From Moringa oleifera (lineage: Eukaryota > Streptophyta > Magnoliopsida > Brassicales > Moringaceae): 64,000 nt of DNA. The stretch spans positions 8,618,001 to 8,682,000 of the forward strand of contig JAJFZO010000344.1 of NCBI GenBank assembly GCA_021397835.1. The letters run 5' to 3'. The notes below the pieces were generated by a model. The model had not been told where the DNA came from. It saw only the letters and a program-made list of their open reading frames with translations, and did no database searches. Both the position numbers and the translations under genes were made by a program. Of the stretch, positions 23,516 to 39,401 are shown piece after piece (position 1 is the stretch's first letter; each line of letters opens with the position of its first letter).

Positions 23516-23866
23516 ATGAGGACTAGTTCATGGAGTGGGCTGCTTCTTTTGGTGCTTGTCATGCTTGTGTGCGTGTTCAACGCACAAGCGGACCTGAGTC
23601 CTAGCCAGTGCAACAACGAGAAGAGGCTTATTGTGAGCGCCTGCAGGCCTGTTATATTCGGGCGCAGCCCCTCTCCTACCTGTTGCCAATACATTAGAGC
23701 CACTCACGTTGAGTGCGTTTGCCCAGCTGTGACTCCTAAACTGGCTGCTCTCATTGGAGTGCAGCGAATCATTAAGCAAATTGAAGCCTGTGGAAGGACT
23801 GTTCCCCACAACTTTAAGTGCGGAAGTAAGCTCTCTCTCTCTCTCTCTCTCTCCTTACAAAAATAA
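23516..23866 (+). CDS. Lipid-transfer/2S-albumin-superfamily protein, tandem copy A
   Basis: Secreted small eight-cysteine protein of the nsLTP/bifunctional-inhibitor superfamily, probably apoplastic and lipid-binding. The signal peptide is residues 1-26 (hydrophobic, ending NAQA). The eight-Cys pattern is complete: C, C, CC, CxC, C, C, with landmarks SQCNN, TCCQYIR, VECVCPAVTPKLAAL and FKCGS. Copy B 667 bases downstream ends its first exon at the equivalent codon (donor GGAA|GTAATC) and adds a short second exon. Copy A has the same donor context (GGAA|GTAAGC at 23826), but I could not find a second exon before copy B. If unspliced, the frame runs into a CT microsatellite and ends in Ser-Leu repeats then Gln-Lys at 23866, giving 116 residues. 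The C-terminus is therefore uncertain. Confidence 0.82.
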   Translation: MRTSSWSGLLLLVLVMLVCVFNAQADLSPSQCNNEKRLIVSACRPVIFGRSPSPTCCQYIRATHVECVCPAVTPKLAALIGVQRIIKQIEACGRTVPHNFKCGSKLSLSLSLSLQK

Positions 23867-24107
23867 TGACTTTCCTCCTATCGGTAAAGCTCCTATTTAG
23901 TTCTTTATTTAACTTTATATGCAACTTGGCCTATCAAAATTGACCACATGAGACTTGAAAATGACGAGTTGATTCCCTACTTAGCTTTGGGTCACCATCG
24001 TAATGATGGAGGTCATATTTTATATCTTTAAAGTAAATCACCAAAAGATAATAGAAGACTTACGAGTCAGTGGATAGAAAGAAGTTTTCAGCTTGCCATC
24101 TTTCCTT

Positions 24108-24115
24108 TATATAAG
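24108..24115 (+). promoter_or_regulatory. TATA box of lipid-transfer-like gene B
   Basis: TATATAAG lies 75 bases before the start codon at 24183. It mirrors the arrangement at copy A. Confidence 0.6.
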
Positions 24116-24182
24116 GGATCTGATTACTACTCAGCCTTACTGCCTGGAAAATATAGAGACTGTGAGATATCTGTAGAGAGAG

Positions 24183-24523
24183 ATGAAGGCGAGCATAAGG
24201 ACTGGAGGGTTGATTCTGGTACTTGTCCTTGCGTGTATATCTAACGCGAGAGGGGACCTGAGTCCTAGCGAGTGCAACAACGAGAGGCGGCTTCTTGTTT
24301 CCAAGTGCAGGCCTGTGGTGTTCGGCGCTAAGCCCTCTGCGGCTTGTTGCCAACGCATCAGGCTCACTCATTTTGAGTGTGTCTGCCCTTTTGTGACCCC
24401 AAAGCTGGCTGCTCTCATTGGAATTAAACGTGCCATTAAGTTCATTGAAGGGTGTGGAAAGACCGTTCCACACCACTTCAAGTGTGGAAGTAATCAATCA
24501 CCCGTAGCTAGTTTCCTCTCTGC

Positions 24524-24559
<36 letters not shown>

Positions 24560-24646
24560 AAGTAGCTCTTCCTATTTTCCAAGATTTGGTTTTGTTTCTG
24601 CCTGACTTAGTGACTTTTTTCTTTTGCAGGTATTACTACCCCCTGA
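24183..24646 (+). CDS. Lipid-transfer/2S-albumin-superfamily protein, tandem copy B
   Basis: A 107-residue secreted eight-cysteine protein made from exons 24183-24489 and 24630-24646. The short last exon adds Ile-Thr-Thr-Pro and the stop codon. The signal peptide is residues 1-23. The Cys pattern is C, C, CC, CxC, C, C, with landmarks SECNN, AACCQRIR, FECVCPFVTPKLAAL and HFKCGS. It is clearly a recent tandem duplicate of copy A. The two share most of the mature domain, including DLSPS, and the same TATA-to-ATG layout. The family binds or moves lipids outside the cell; no specific ligand can be read from sequence. The intron carries a long CT tract. Confidence 0.92.
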
Positions 24647-25897
24647 GAAAGGATATCCATACTAAAGCATGTCGTTTTGCATAATTAAATGATATGTTTA
24701 AAGTGTCGTTTCAACTCCTTTATTAGGTGTTGGTTTTGAATTTCATTTGCTTGTTGTTATCGTTGGCCAGAAGGAAAGAGAGATTAATGACTCTATGAAT
24801 AAAGAAGATTTTCTCTCTTTTTTTTTTCTTTTACTGTGCATGACTGTTTCTTCTCCAATCATGTTGCCAAAGCATGTGTCACTTTGCAATCAGATCCAAT
24901 TCTCAATCATTCTATAGGTAGTGGACCAACCACTGACACAGTTCATCCAAACAAATAATTAAAGAATCCTTGCAGGATTAAATGGGATCTAATTACGAGG
25001 ACAAGTCTCAATAATTTATGATCTTTGATGAACCAAGTGATGCCCTTTGATAACAAAACCTTGCCCTATGGTCAAACCAATATATATATATATATACACA
25101 CATACACCAAGCTTATCTTCCACCAAGTATTTTGACAAAAAAAAATTAATTTTTATAATTTATAATATTAATGTAAAATTTTCAAAAAATAAATCAACAA
25201 TTTAATAATTAAGTTTGATTAGATTATCATGTATTAAAAATTCAATATAATTCAAATGAAATAGCTGAAAAATAATTAAACGATCATTATGATGAGGTTA
25301 TAACAATACTGAGGATTTGGCAAATTTAGGAAACTAGCTAGTATACAGTTGTGCCATATATAAATAACAACAGTGAAAAAAATGTCATAACAACTAATAA
25401 TGGATCGTCACATAAATGAAAGTGAAAACAAATAATAAAAATAGAAATAACAGAAGAAAACACATAATCAATATGGTTAATTATATTTTATGTTTTTTTT
25501 TTGAAATAAAAATCATGGGCATTGAGTTGGTAGTTATTACTGTTAACGACTTTCATGTGTTTCAAATTCCTCTATTTGGAAAGGGAAGGAGAAAAATAAA
25601 AGAGGGGGCGGGGTGCAATGGGCTTAAACCCGACCCGCTTAGTTAACCGAGGAAGAGACCGGGTCAGGGTCGGAACCATGAACACAGAAACCCAAGCCCA
25701 GTGATTCTGGGAAAATTACAAATTCGCCATTCTACCGAGTTTTCACATCCTGCGATCACAGTATCCATATAACACACCGACCTCCCTATCCCTGGTCCTC
25801 AAAGTTTCCCTAATCACAGCCCTTCAAGCCTCAAAACCCCAAATTTCAATCCGCACTGGCGTAATTAGGAGGAGAAACTTGAGATAGACAGAGAAAG
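24647..25897. other. Intergenic between lipid-transfer gene B and PABN
   Basis: Mostly A/T-rich and without coding signal. It contains a short TA microsatellite at about 25079-25095. The final ~300 bases are GC-richer and should hold the PABN promoter and leader. Confidence 0.55.
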
Positions 25898-26253
25898 ATG
25901 GAGTTGAATGAAGAGCAAGAACATGAGGTGTATGGAGGCGAGATTCCAGATGAGGGAGAGATGGATGCGGATGTCGACATGTCTTCTAGGGCTGAAGAAG
26001 ACGAAGAACATGAGCACGATCCCAACTCTAACTCAAAGGTTTCTTTCTTTCTTTAGCTTCCTGAGCTCTGTCTCGCTCTCTTCTCTTCTTGTCTCTTCTC
26101 GTTCTAGCTTTTACCTGATTCTCCTTCGTTTCATGGTTTTTTAGGACTTGGAGGAGATGAAGAAGCGCCTTAAACAGATCGAAGAAGAAGCCGGCGCTCT
26201 CCGTGAAATGCAGGCCAAAGTTGAAAAGGAGATGGGCGCTGTTCAAGGTCCCT

Positions 26254-26288
<35 letters not shown>

Positions 26289-28316
26289 ATATGTAGAAGA
26301 CTCGAGGTTTTCTTTTTTGAAAAAAAAAATAATTGTGTTTTATGTTTGGTTATGGTGAAGTTGGAGGAGAAGGGAAAGGAGAGATGAGCAGCTTGTTTTA
26401 ACTTGAACTCTTTATTGTGCTATACAGCTTGGTGTTTTCATTGGTTGCCATGTGATTTCTTACGAACGTTTGAATAATGACTATGTTTTAGCTTAGTTAA
26501 ATACTGCATTTGTTGTTTGATTTCTCATCCTGCTGTTTGTTCTGGCTCGTATAGAAACTTGGTACAGTAGTTCTATGGTTTTCAATTTTGAAGTAATATA
26601 TCAGAAATCGTTTTTATGGATTTACATTCTTAGGAGCTTATAAGGAATCTTATTTTCAATTAATGTGATCTGTACTTTTCGTATTTTGTATATGCATGAA
26701 GACTCCTCAAGTGCTTCAGCAACTATGGCAGAAAAGGAGGAAGTGGATTCTCGTTCGATTTATGTTGGTAATGTGAGGGTTAACAATCCTTTTAATGCCT
26801 TAATTTCTTATTTTAAACTTCTTTACAATATAGGATGTTGGACTCTAGTAATTATGATTTTTGTAATGATTGCTTCTCATTCTGTATCTATCTGAGAGCA
26901 TAATTTGGCAGTTTCATGGTCATATCATATATACAAATGTTGTACATCGTATATTCTATATGTGGAATATTGGAAGAGTTATGACGGACAAAAGTTAACC
27001 AATAAGTAAATCTAAAGGAGATTGATTGATTGACTGTTGTATATTGCCTGCCTCTGTTTTGTGATCAGGGTATCATGAGGTATCGCTATACTTTTACTTA
27101 TGTAACAGTTCTAAAATGAATGTGTTTTGGTGACTGGGTTGTTTGGTGAAAAAATCTCCAAAGGCATGTCTGATTCTAGGAAAAATAGGGCAAGTGGTCG
27201 GTTCTGGGGAAAAATATTTATGCATGTGGTCAATTGTAGGCAAAAATCTTTGAACTTGTGCCAATTCTGGATAAATCTTTAAACATCTGCCAATTCTATG
27301 CAAATCTTTGACCCGTGCCAATTCGACTCAAAATCATGGAACAAGTGCCAAATTCTATGTAAATGTCTTTGATCACATGCCAATTTTAGGCCATGATGTT
27401 TGACCATGTGGCTGTCATCCATTTCTGCTTCTTGAAGAGAGATCTTATGGCCTTGCTGGTTGTGGTAAACCTGTATTTTTGTTTTTGGTTGCTTTGATCT
27501 GAATAAGTTCTTCTCTATAGTTTTTTTATAAGTATTATATGTTTGCAAGGCAACAGTTTTAGACTCCAAGAAGATCAATTTTCATATTATTGTGTGTCTT
27601 TGTAACTTCAGGTAGACTATGCATGCACCCCTGAGGAAGTCCAGCAGCATTTTCAGTCCTGTGGAACAGTGAACAGAGTGACAATTTTGACTGATAAATT
27701 TGGTCAACCTAAGGGATTTGCTTATGTTGAGTTTGTTGAAATTGATGCTGTTCAGAATGCTCTTTTGTTGAATGAATCAGAATTACATGGTCGGCAGTTG
27801 AAGGTCTGCCTAATTTGATTTATATGCTTAAATCAGTTGGTGAAACTGTTTGCTTGATTTCGATAGTTTGTTTGGTTCATGTACAGGTCTCTGCAAAGCG
27901 AACCAACATTCCTGGAATGAAACAATATCGAGGAAGGCGACCCAACCCATTTTTTAGATCCCGAAGGCCTTTCATGCCTGCTCCTCCTTTCTATCCTCCT
28001 TACGGCTATGGGTATGTGTAAGAATGTCTTTACCTTTGGTTTAATAAAAACTCTGAATTTGTAAGGGGGCTGGTTTTGCTCTGAGATGGATTAAGGCCTG
28101 GTTGAGTTGACTGCCACTAACAGATTGATTAGTTACTTGATAATTTTTGAGCACACTATAGTAATTTCTGCCTAAATTTGGATGAGAAGAAAGATCTATA
28201 TTCGAACCTTTATCGAGATTATATATTAGCTGTTCATGTTGTTTACTGCATGAAGTGCAACCTTGTGCAGGAGGGTTCCCCGGTTCAGGCGTCCTATGCG
28301 GTACAGGCCATACTAA
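25898..28316 (+). CDS. PABN1: Nuclear polyadenylate-binding protein (PABPN1/PABN)
   Basis: Predicted 225-residue nuclear poly(A)-binding protein that stimulates poly(A) polymerase and sets tail length. Exons: 25898-26038, 26145-26247, 26702-26772, 27612-27803, 27887-28011 and 28271-28316, all in frame. Order: acidic N-terminus (1-47); coiled coil (about 48-80, [15 protein letters not shown]); one RRM from about residue 99 with RNP2 (IYVGN) and RNP1 (KGFAYVEF); then an Arg-rich C-terminus ending [10 protein letters not shown]. That order and length match plant PABN1-3 closely. In Arabidopsis PABN1 is At5g51120, two loci from FSD2, so synteny supports this symbol. Intron 3 holds a degenerate minisatellite and intron 2 begins with a CT tract. 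Confidence 0.95.
27164..27411. repeat. Degenerate minisatellite in PABN intron 3
   Basis: About eight head-to-tail units of 26-34 bases. Each resembles a unit containing TGCCAATTCTA followed by a variable A/T part with AAATCTTTGA. Unit starts are near 27164, 27190, 27222, 27256, 27285, 27314, 27343 and 27375. Central units are most alike and the outer ones are more diverged. Confidence 0.8.
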
Positions 28317-28695
28317 TGATGATCATATATTACTAGCAGCTGCTGTGCTGAGAAGGCCAGCGACTGGTGATGGTTAATTGGTTGTATCGGTACTTACGTT
28401 ATCTGGAGGAGAGGGAAGGCTTCATCATCATTTGCATGCCAAAAGGCCTGCTGGAATTTGCCAAAAATTGTTAGCTGGCAGAGTGTAATGGATATATTCA
28501 TGTTTGCATTCACTCTGGATAGGATGGAAGGAAGTGGATGTGCAAATTCTGTAGCAGATAAAATTGTTTATTTCGAATTTATGAATTCCTGGTCAATCAT
28601 TTAAGTTTCTGTGTGGCTGAGTTTAAATGTTGGGAGGACTTATTTTTAAGGGATGCTTTTACACTAGTTCAGAATTCAGAGTAACTTTATTTATT

Positions 28696-28772
<77 letters not shown>

Positions 28773-29819
28773 TTAGGCTCTGCACCAGGTGCCTGCCTAT
28801 GTAAAGTAAATAATAGTATGGGCAAGCAAAAGGAAAGAGACTTTGATATTAACATGTTATGGTAAAACAGGTTAATTATTGAAAATTAAAAAATGTAAGT
28901 TATGTAAAATTTCAATAATTATGTTGTGTTATTAATTTAATTTTTATATTTAAAAAATAATAAATTAAATATTAATTTGAATGACATTAGATTTTTTTAA
29001 ATTTAAATAATTTTTAATATAATGTTTATTATATGTATATTTTAAATTTTGATACTATAAATTTTAAATATTTTTAAAAATTTATATTTTTTGTGAAGTT
29101 AATTTAAATATTTTCTTATCAATATTTTTAGTGAAAATTTCTTATATATAATATTAAATTTAAATATTTATAAATTAAATATTAATTTGTTTTTTAAACA
29201 CAAAAGTTAATATTAATTATATGAGATAAAATCTATAAGATTTTTACGGATTGAAAAACCTTGTAACTTAACTGTTAATTTGGTGGGTTTTAACTCTCAA
29301 GTTTCGAAGTTCTTGGACTAAACTGGGGAAGCCCGGTCCTCAATAACTCAGCTGGCAGTTGGTTGAAATTTATGCACAGAAAAGTTTGCCTTGCCTTTCC
29401 CTGCAAATTGCCAGCAAGGTCACAGATTCACCTTACTTCTCACTTCTTTTGCTTATTGTTGCTTCTATTCTCAAACTTGTTTTACCTTCATGAACAAATT
29501 GAAATTCAAGTTGGGATGACAAGTCAGAACAAACCCGTCATTTTGAGGAAAGGCAGGCTTGGGTCTGGGACAGTTGTTTCTAAATTTCTAAGCTCGGCCC
29601 ATAGAAATGTAAGGCCCAATCCATACAGAGACATGAAAATCCCAAACTCTCAGCTTCTTCTTCTTCTTCGTACTTTCTCACCTTTTTCCCCTCCATTTCT
29701 TTGCCGGTGTGAAGTGTGGGATTAGCTCCATCTCTAGAGATTACCGATTAATAACAGGAGAAAGTTTAATTCTCTCGAGCTCTTGCTCTTGCTCTCTCCT
29801 TTTTCCACTTAAGGATTTA
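28317..29819. other. Intergenic between PABN and MED31
   Basis: It holds the PABN 3' region, a long CT microsatellite (28698-28767), then an A/T-rich block (about 28860-29270). From about 29320 on is GC-richer DNA that should include the MED31 promoter and leader. I see no other gene. Confidence 0.6.
28698..28767. repeat. CT microsatellite, about 35 units
   Basis: Uninterrupted CT dinucleotides over about 70 bases, the longest simple repeat in the window. Confidence 0.97.
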
Positions 29820-32594
29820 ATGGCTTCCGGTAAAGAAAGCGATGATGGACCTACTGATATCTCATCGTGGGTTTCTGTTTCTTTTTCCCTCGCTTTTATT
29901 TCCGATTTCATTCAATTTTGTTATAATTTTTAATCTGTATTGTACAGACTCTTCTTTTTGTTGGTTAAAGTTTAAGTTGATTACTTCCATTTGCTTGCTG
30001 AGAAAGGGAACCTAAACAAAATAAAAAGGAACAAAATTTTTTCATTGAAAGAGAATACAATTTCCATTCGTCTCATGGATAGATAACATACTTAGTTTCT
30101 GCACGTTGGGCCGTAATCTCATTCTTCAATATTTATTTGTTGGGGGCGGGGATGATTTTCAGGCCCAAGAACATATATAAGGATCCAGATGATGGACGGC
30201 AACGGTTTTTGCTTGAGCTGGAATTCGTTCAATGTCTTGCTAATCCTACCTATATCCACTGTAAGTTTCAAAGCGCCTGCATCTTGCTTTCATGTGTGAT
30301 CAGGTACCTTTCACATCAGCTCCATGTACTGTGTTCTGGAATAGAGAATTGAATGTGGGAAGAAATTTGAACTATATAGTTTTGTCAATTTAGTTCTTTG
30401 CCACTACCTTGGAAGTCTTCAGTTTGCCTCTTCATTTGTAACATAGCTAGAATTAAGCACAGGAGAAATGTGGTTCTCTTGTTGATGATTCATCATTGTT
30501 CTGTTGATAATAGTTTGAAATTAGTTGGGAGGCTAACTACTTGTTTCACTTTTTGAAACATGTTGATGACTATTCAGTCTTTTCTGTATAGTGTATCCAT
30601 ATATTGGGTTACAGCAGAATTAGCTGAGTGAAGGTGGAATGGTCTTTTGTTGTATGAGCTGCTGGAGATCCTGTTGTTAGTAATTGCTTCTGCATTTAGT
30701 GTTGCTTCAATAAGCCCCATCATATAGTCATGGTAAAGCATAAAGGTTAAACATGTATGTTATCTTCAGTTTTTGAGGAATTAAGATCATCTCCTTTGGA
30801 TTTATGATATTAGTGAATCTTTCCTAGACGTGAAGTTAGGAGAGGTTCTTATCTTTAGTGAATGTATATGTATCTCTCTATATTATGTGACCATATATGT
30901 ATCTTCCTAAATGGATTTGAACACAGTATATATGCATCTCTTTTTGTGTATGCCTGTGCAAAATCCTGCACACATTGCTAAAGCAACTCCTGTAATTAAT
31001 TTGTTCTTGTTTATTGGCTATTTTTCTCTCCCCACTACTTGTCTTACACTTTCTCATTTTAGATGCTAAATTCCCTTTCTAGTGATATCTTCTCTGGGTG
31101 CTGATTAGGAAAAAAAAAAAAAAAAAAAAAAAAGAAGAAGAAGAAGAAGAAGGTAATATCCTCTCTGGGTGATCTTCCCTAATGCTTGGTCCTTAAATTT
31201 CTAATGCAGATTTGGCTCAAAATCGCTATTTTGAAGATGAAGCTTTCATTGGCTACTTGAAATACCTCCAATACTGGCAACAACCCGAATATATTAAATT
31301 TATAATGTGAGCTATTGTCTTGGAAGCATGCCATCTACTAGAATTATACTATTACTAATTGAACTGAAATCAAGTTTCAGAATGAAAAAATTAGGGTGGC
31401 TTCTATAATCAAGTAAATTAAGTAGGTGAATCCTGCACTATATGTTTGATCCACATACTTATGTTATAGGATTGCCGCAGGTATCCGCATTGCCTTTTCT
31501 TCCTTGAACTTCTTCAGAATGCCACTTTCCGCAATGCAATGGCTCATCCTGCAAACAAGGTCAGATTCTAATACCTTGTGGACATTTTTTTTGAGTGTCT
31601 ATCTGTATGTTATTTCTCCCTTGAAGTTTTAATGGTGCTTCAGATAAAGATGGTGTTGGAACTCACATATTTTCCTGTAAATGTTAGTACTCAGAAGTAT
31701 GACTAATTTAGATTCATTATTAGGTGACATAATTTGCTGTTGCATTGGTATTCAGATTTTTTATTTTGCTAATAGTCTTTTCTCAGTCAAAATTCTGCAT
31801 GGCTGCATGAGTTTGTATCTGATGCATTCGTTATTTGTTTTGTAACCCATCATTCTGTATGATGAAAATATTTTGCTTGAAAGAAAAATACAATCCATCT
31901 ATTTCATCCTTTAAAAAGTTATGCATAGGATTATGGTTTGGTGTTGACTGGAGGATAGTTAAATGTTGGCTTTTGTACACACGAATGCATGTGCAATATG
32001 TATATACAATATTCAAATATAATGATCTATGACATTGATTGGCCGGATGAAAATAAGTTATCAGAATCTTTTATGATTCAGAATTAAAAACACATTGTTG
32101 CTGTCTAAGTTTAGTTTTTTGTTTGTGAACTGATTTGGTATGATTTGGAATGTCTTAGGAATTGGCACACAGGCAGCAGTTCTACTTTTGGAAGAACTAC
32201 AGAAACAATCGACTGAAGCACATTTTACTGCGGCCTCTTCCTGAATCTGCTGCTGGTCCCCAAGGCCCAGCGTCTCTTCCACCTGTGCCATCCATGCCAG
32301 CTGCAACTATTGCTATGGGATCTGCTCCTTCTCCAGTCCTTTCTCCTATGCAGTACTCTATACCCCCTGGATCTGGTTTTCAAAAAAATGATATGAGGAA
32401 TGCTGGTCCTGCTGGAATTGATCGAAGAAAGAGAAAGTATGTTACTACTTTCATTGTTTTATCCTTGTTTACCAGCTACTAGCATTTTCCTCTTGTTTCC
32501 CTTGAAAAAACTATAAATTGCAGTTTTTCACAAACAACTGGGAGAGAGAGCATTTCTGACATGTATGTGCTTTGTTTACAGGAAAGAGGGTTGA
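29820..32594 (+). CDS. MED31: Mediator complex subunit 31 (SOH1)
   Basis: Predicted 203-residue middle-module subunit of the Mediator complex, bridging transcription factors and RNA polymerase II. Exons: 29820-29866, 30163-30260, 31210-31306, 31481-31559, 32159-32436 and 32582-32594, all in frame. The SOH1 domain covers residues ~20-110 with landmarks RFLLELEFVQCLANPTYIH, YFEDEAFIGYLKYLQYW, YPHCLFFLELLQNATFRN and QFYFWKNYRNNR. The plant-specific Pro/Ala/Ser-rich tail ends in a basic cluster DRRKRKKEG. It is slightly longer than the ~196 residues I recall for Arabidopsis. The last exon codes only the final five residues and part of the preceding codon. Intron 2 holds a poly-A/GAA insertion with a target-site-like duplication. 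Confidence 0.95.
31084..31171. repeat. Poly(A)-(GAA)n insertion flanked by a 16-base direct repeat
   Basis: ATATCTTCTCTGGGTG ends at 31100 and ATATCCTCTCTGGGTG spans 31156-31171, differing at one base. Between them are nine ordinary bases, about 24 A residues and a GAA run. This looks like a retroposed tail with a target-site duplication. Confidence 0.75.
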
Positions 32595-37836
<5,242 letters not shown>

Positions 37837-38375
37837 ATGGCTTTCTTCAAATGTTATTGTGCTAATTTTCTTCATTGTTCCCCCATTTTACCTTCAGATA
37901 TTGTAGCCAGAGCTTGAAAATGGAGCTCAGAATTGTTACTCTGTTTTTGCAGTTTTATTGCGTTTTCGTCCCTGATTTTTGCTGTGTCAACCCTTCATAA
38001 GTCATACAAACCTCAGATTGTCATTTTAGAAATTGGAAAATTGCTTAATATAGACAGTTCTATGTGTATTTCTTATGTCGTATTGTTCTATGTGTATTTC
38101 TTGCGTGGTTTTGTTCATACAGTGCTTGAAACTCGAACTGCTTAAAGCATTCTTAAAAAAAGAAAAAAAGGAAAAGCAAAAAGGGATACAGTACAGGTGA
38201 AGTCACTTCGCCTGTAACCTGTGCTGACTCAACGGCTAAGAGGACAATTTTTTTTTTTTTTTTATTGTGAAAGTGTGGGCTTTTCTTTTCCCCCTATATT
38301 TTCAAAACAACTAAACAATAGGTAAGTAGATAGGAAAACAAAAAATAGAGGACAGAATTATTTCTTGAAGCAACA
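37837..38375. other. Intergenic between GDH and LIL3-like gene
   Basis: This is the GDH 3' flank, then a short promoter region. A poly-T run of about 18 lies near 38248-38265. I see no gene. Confidence 0.5.
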
Positions 38376-39401
38376 ATGGCTGCCATCTGCGTTTCTGCTT
38401 CCTTGCATACAGCTTGTAACTTGCATCATGTCTCCAAGAAACAGCAGCCTGAAGCTAGAACTGGCCGCACCCTGGGGACAAAGCAGGTGACCCCTGTTGT
38501 CATTGCAGATGTGGAAATCCTGAAAAGTTTCGAAGCAGAGTAAGTCAAGTTTACACATGGACAGATCAAAGCATGGGGATGGTATCCCCAAAGAATGGAT
38601 TGGACACAGAATCTTCTGTTCCGAAATTCAGTGATGAACGCTGGAAGAAAGGCACGTGGGATCTGAATATGTTCTTTAAGGATGGAAAGATGGATTGGGA
38701 TGCTGTGATTGTTGCAGGTAAGTCTGTTCTCCATGTGAACGTTAGTTTCCCTCTTCAGAAAGCTTTAGAAAACTCTGTAATTCCCTAGCAATTTTATGAT
38801 TTTTGAGGCTATCTTGAGCCCGGCATCTGCTTGTTTGATGGAGACTTCTATGTGGAATAAATTTCTGCTCATAACCATTCTGTATATCTTACAGAAGCAA
38901 GGACAAGAAAGTTTCTTGAGCAGTACCCAGAAGCAGCCACAAACCACGAACCGGTGCTCTTCCGGAGCTCCATTATACCGTGGTGGGCATGGCTCACGAG
39001 ATCATATCGACCAGAAGCTGAGCTTCTCAATGGTCCAAATCACTCTATCAACTGAAGCTTACCGCTTCATTTTCAGCACTTTCCATCTGAAAGCTTCTGT
39101 CTGCTTTGCAGGTCGGGCAGCAATGGTGGGATTCTTCATGTCCTACATTGTGGATGCTTTAACGGGGCTTGGTGTGGTTGGCCAAACGGGCAATCTCCTG
39201 TGCAAAGCAGGACTGTTTGTGACTGTCATCAGTGTAATAGCCCTGAGTCGAACGGACGATTTTGAAAAGCTGAGAAAGCTTGCAGATGAGGCCACTCATT
39301 ATGACAAGCAGTGGCAAGCATCCTGGAAAGATCAAAATGCAACAAGAAGCACCGTCTCTTCTGAGGATAAAATGGAGTTGCCTTTCTCTTCTATGTATTG
39401 A
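38376..39401 (+). CDS. LIL3: LIL3-like light-harvesting-like protein; start region frameshifted or misspliced
   Basis: Thylakoid protein of the LHC superfamily. Known LIL3 binds chlorophyll and anchors geranylgeranyl reductase and protochlorophyllide oxidoreductase in chlorophyll and tocopherol synthesis. Clear exons: up to 38717, 38895-39032 and 39112-39401. Landmarks: DERWKKGTWDLNMF, SSIIPWWAWLTRSYRPEAEL, the LHC chlorophyll-binding motif ELLNGRAAMVGFF, a second hydrophobic helix (LFVTVISVIALS), and YDKQWQASWKDQN. The best transit-peptide start is ATG 38376, but its frame ends in TAA at 38541. The mature frame (CGNPEKFRSRVSQ onward from about 38508) is shifted by one base. Either one base is missing near 38505-38511, or an unusual intron is used, or translation starts at Met 38573 giving 190 residues without a transit peptide. 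Rejoining the frames would give about 256 residues, the expected size. Confidence 0.8.

Noticed and set aside
25898..28316. PABN as a cytoplasmic poly(A)-binding protein
   Set aside because: Only one RRM, with an N-terminal acidic coiled coil and an Arg-rich tail; cytoplasmic PABPs have four RRMs and an MLLE domain.
38487..38508. 22-base GTGACC...TGCAG segment as a tiny intron in the LIL3-like gene
   Set aside because: Far below the minimum plant intron size, and it does not restore the correct frame.
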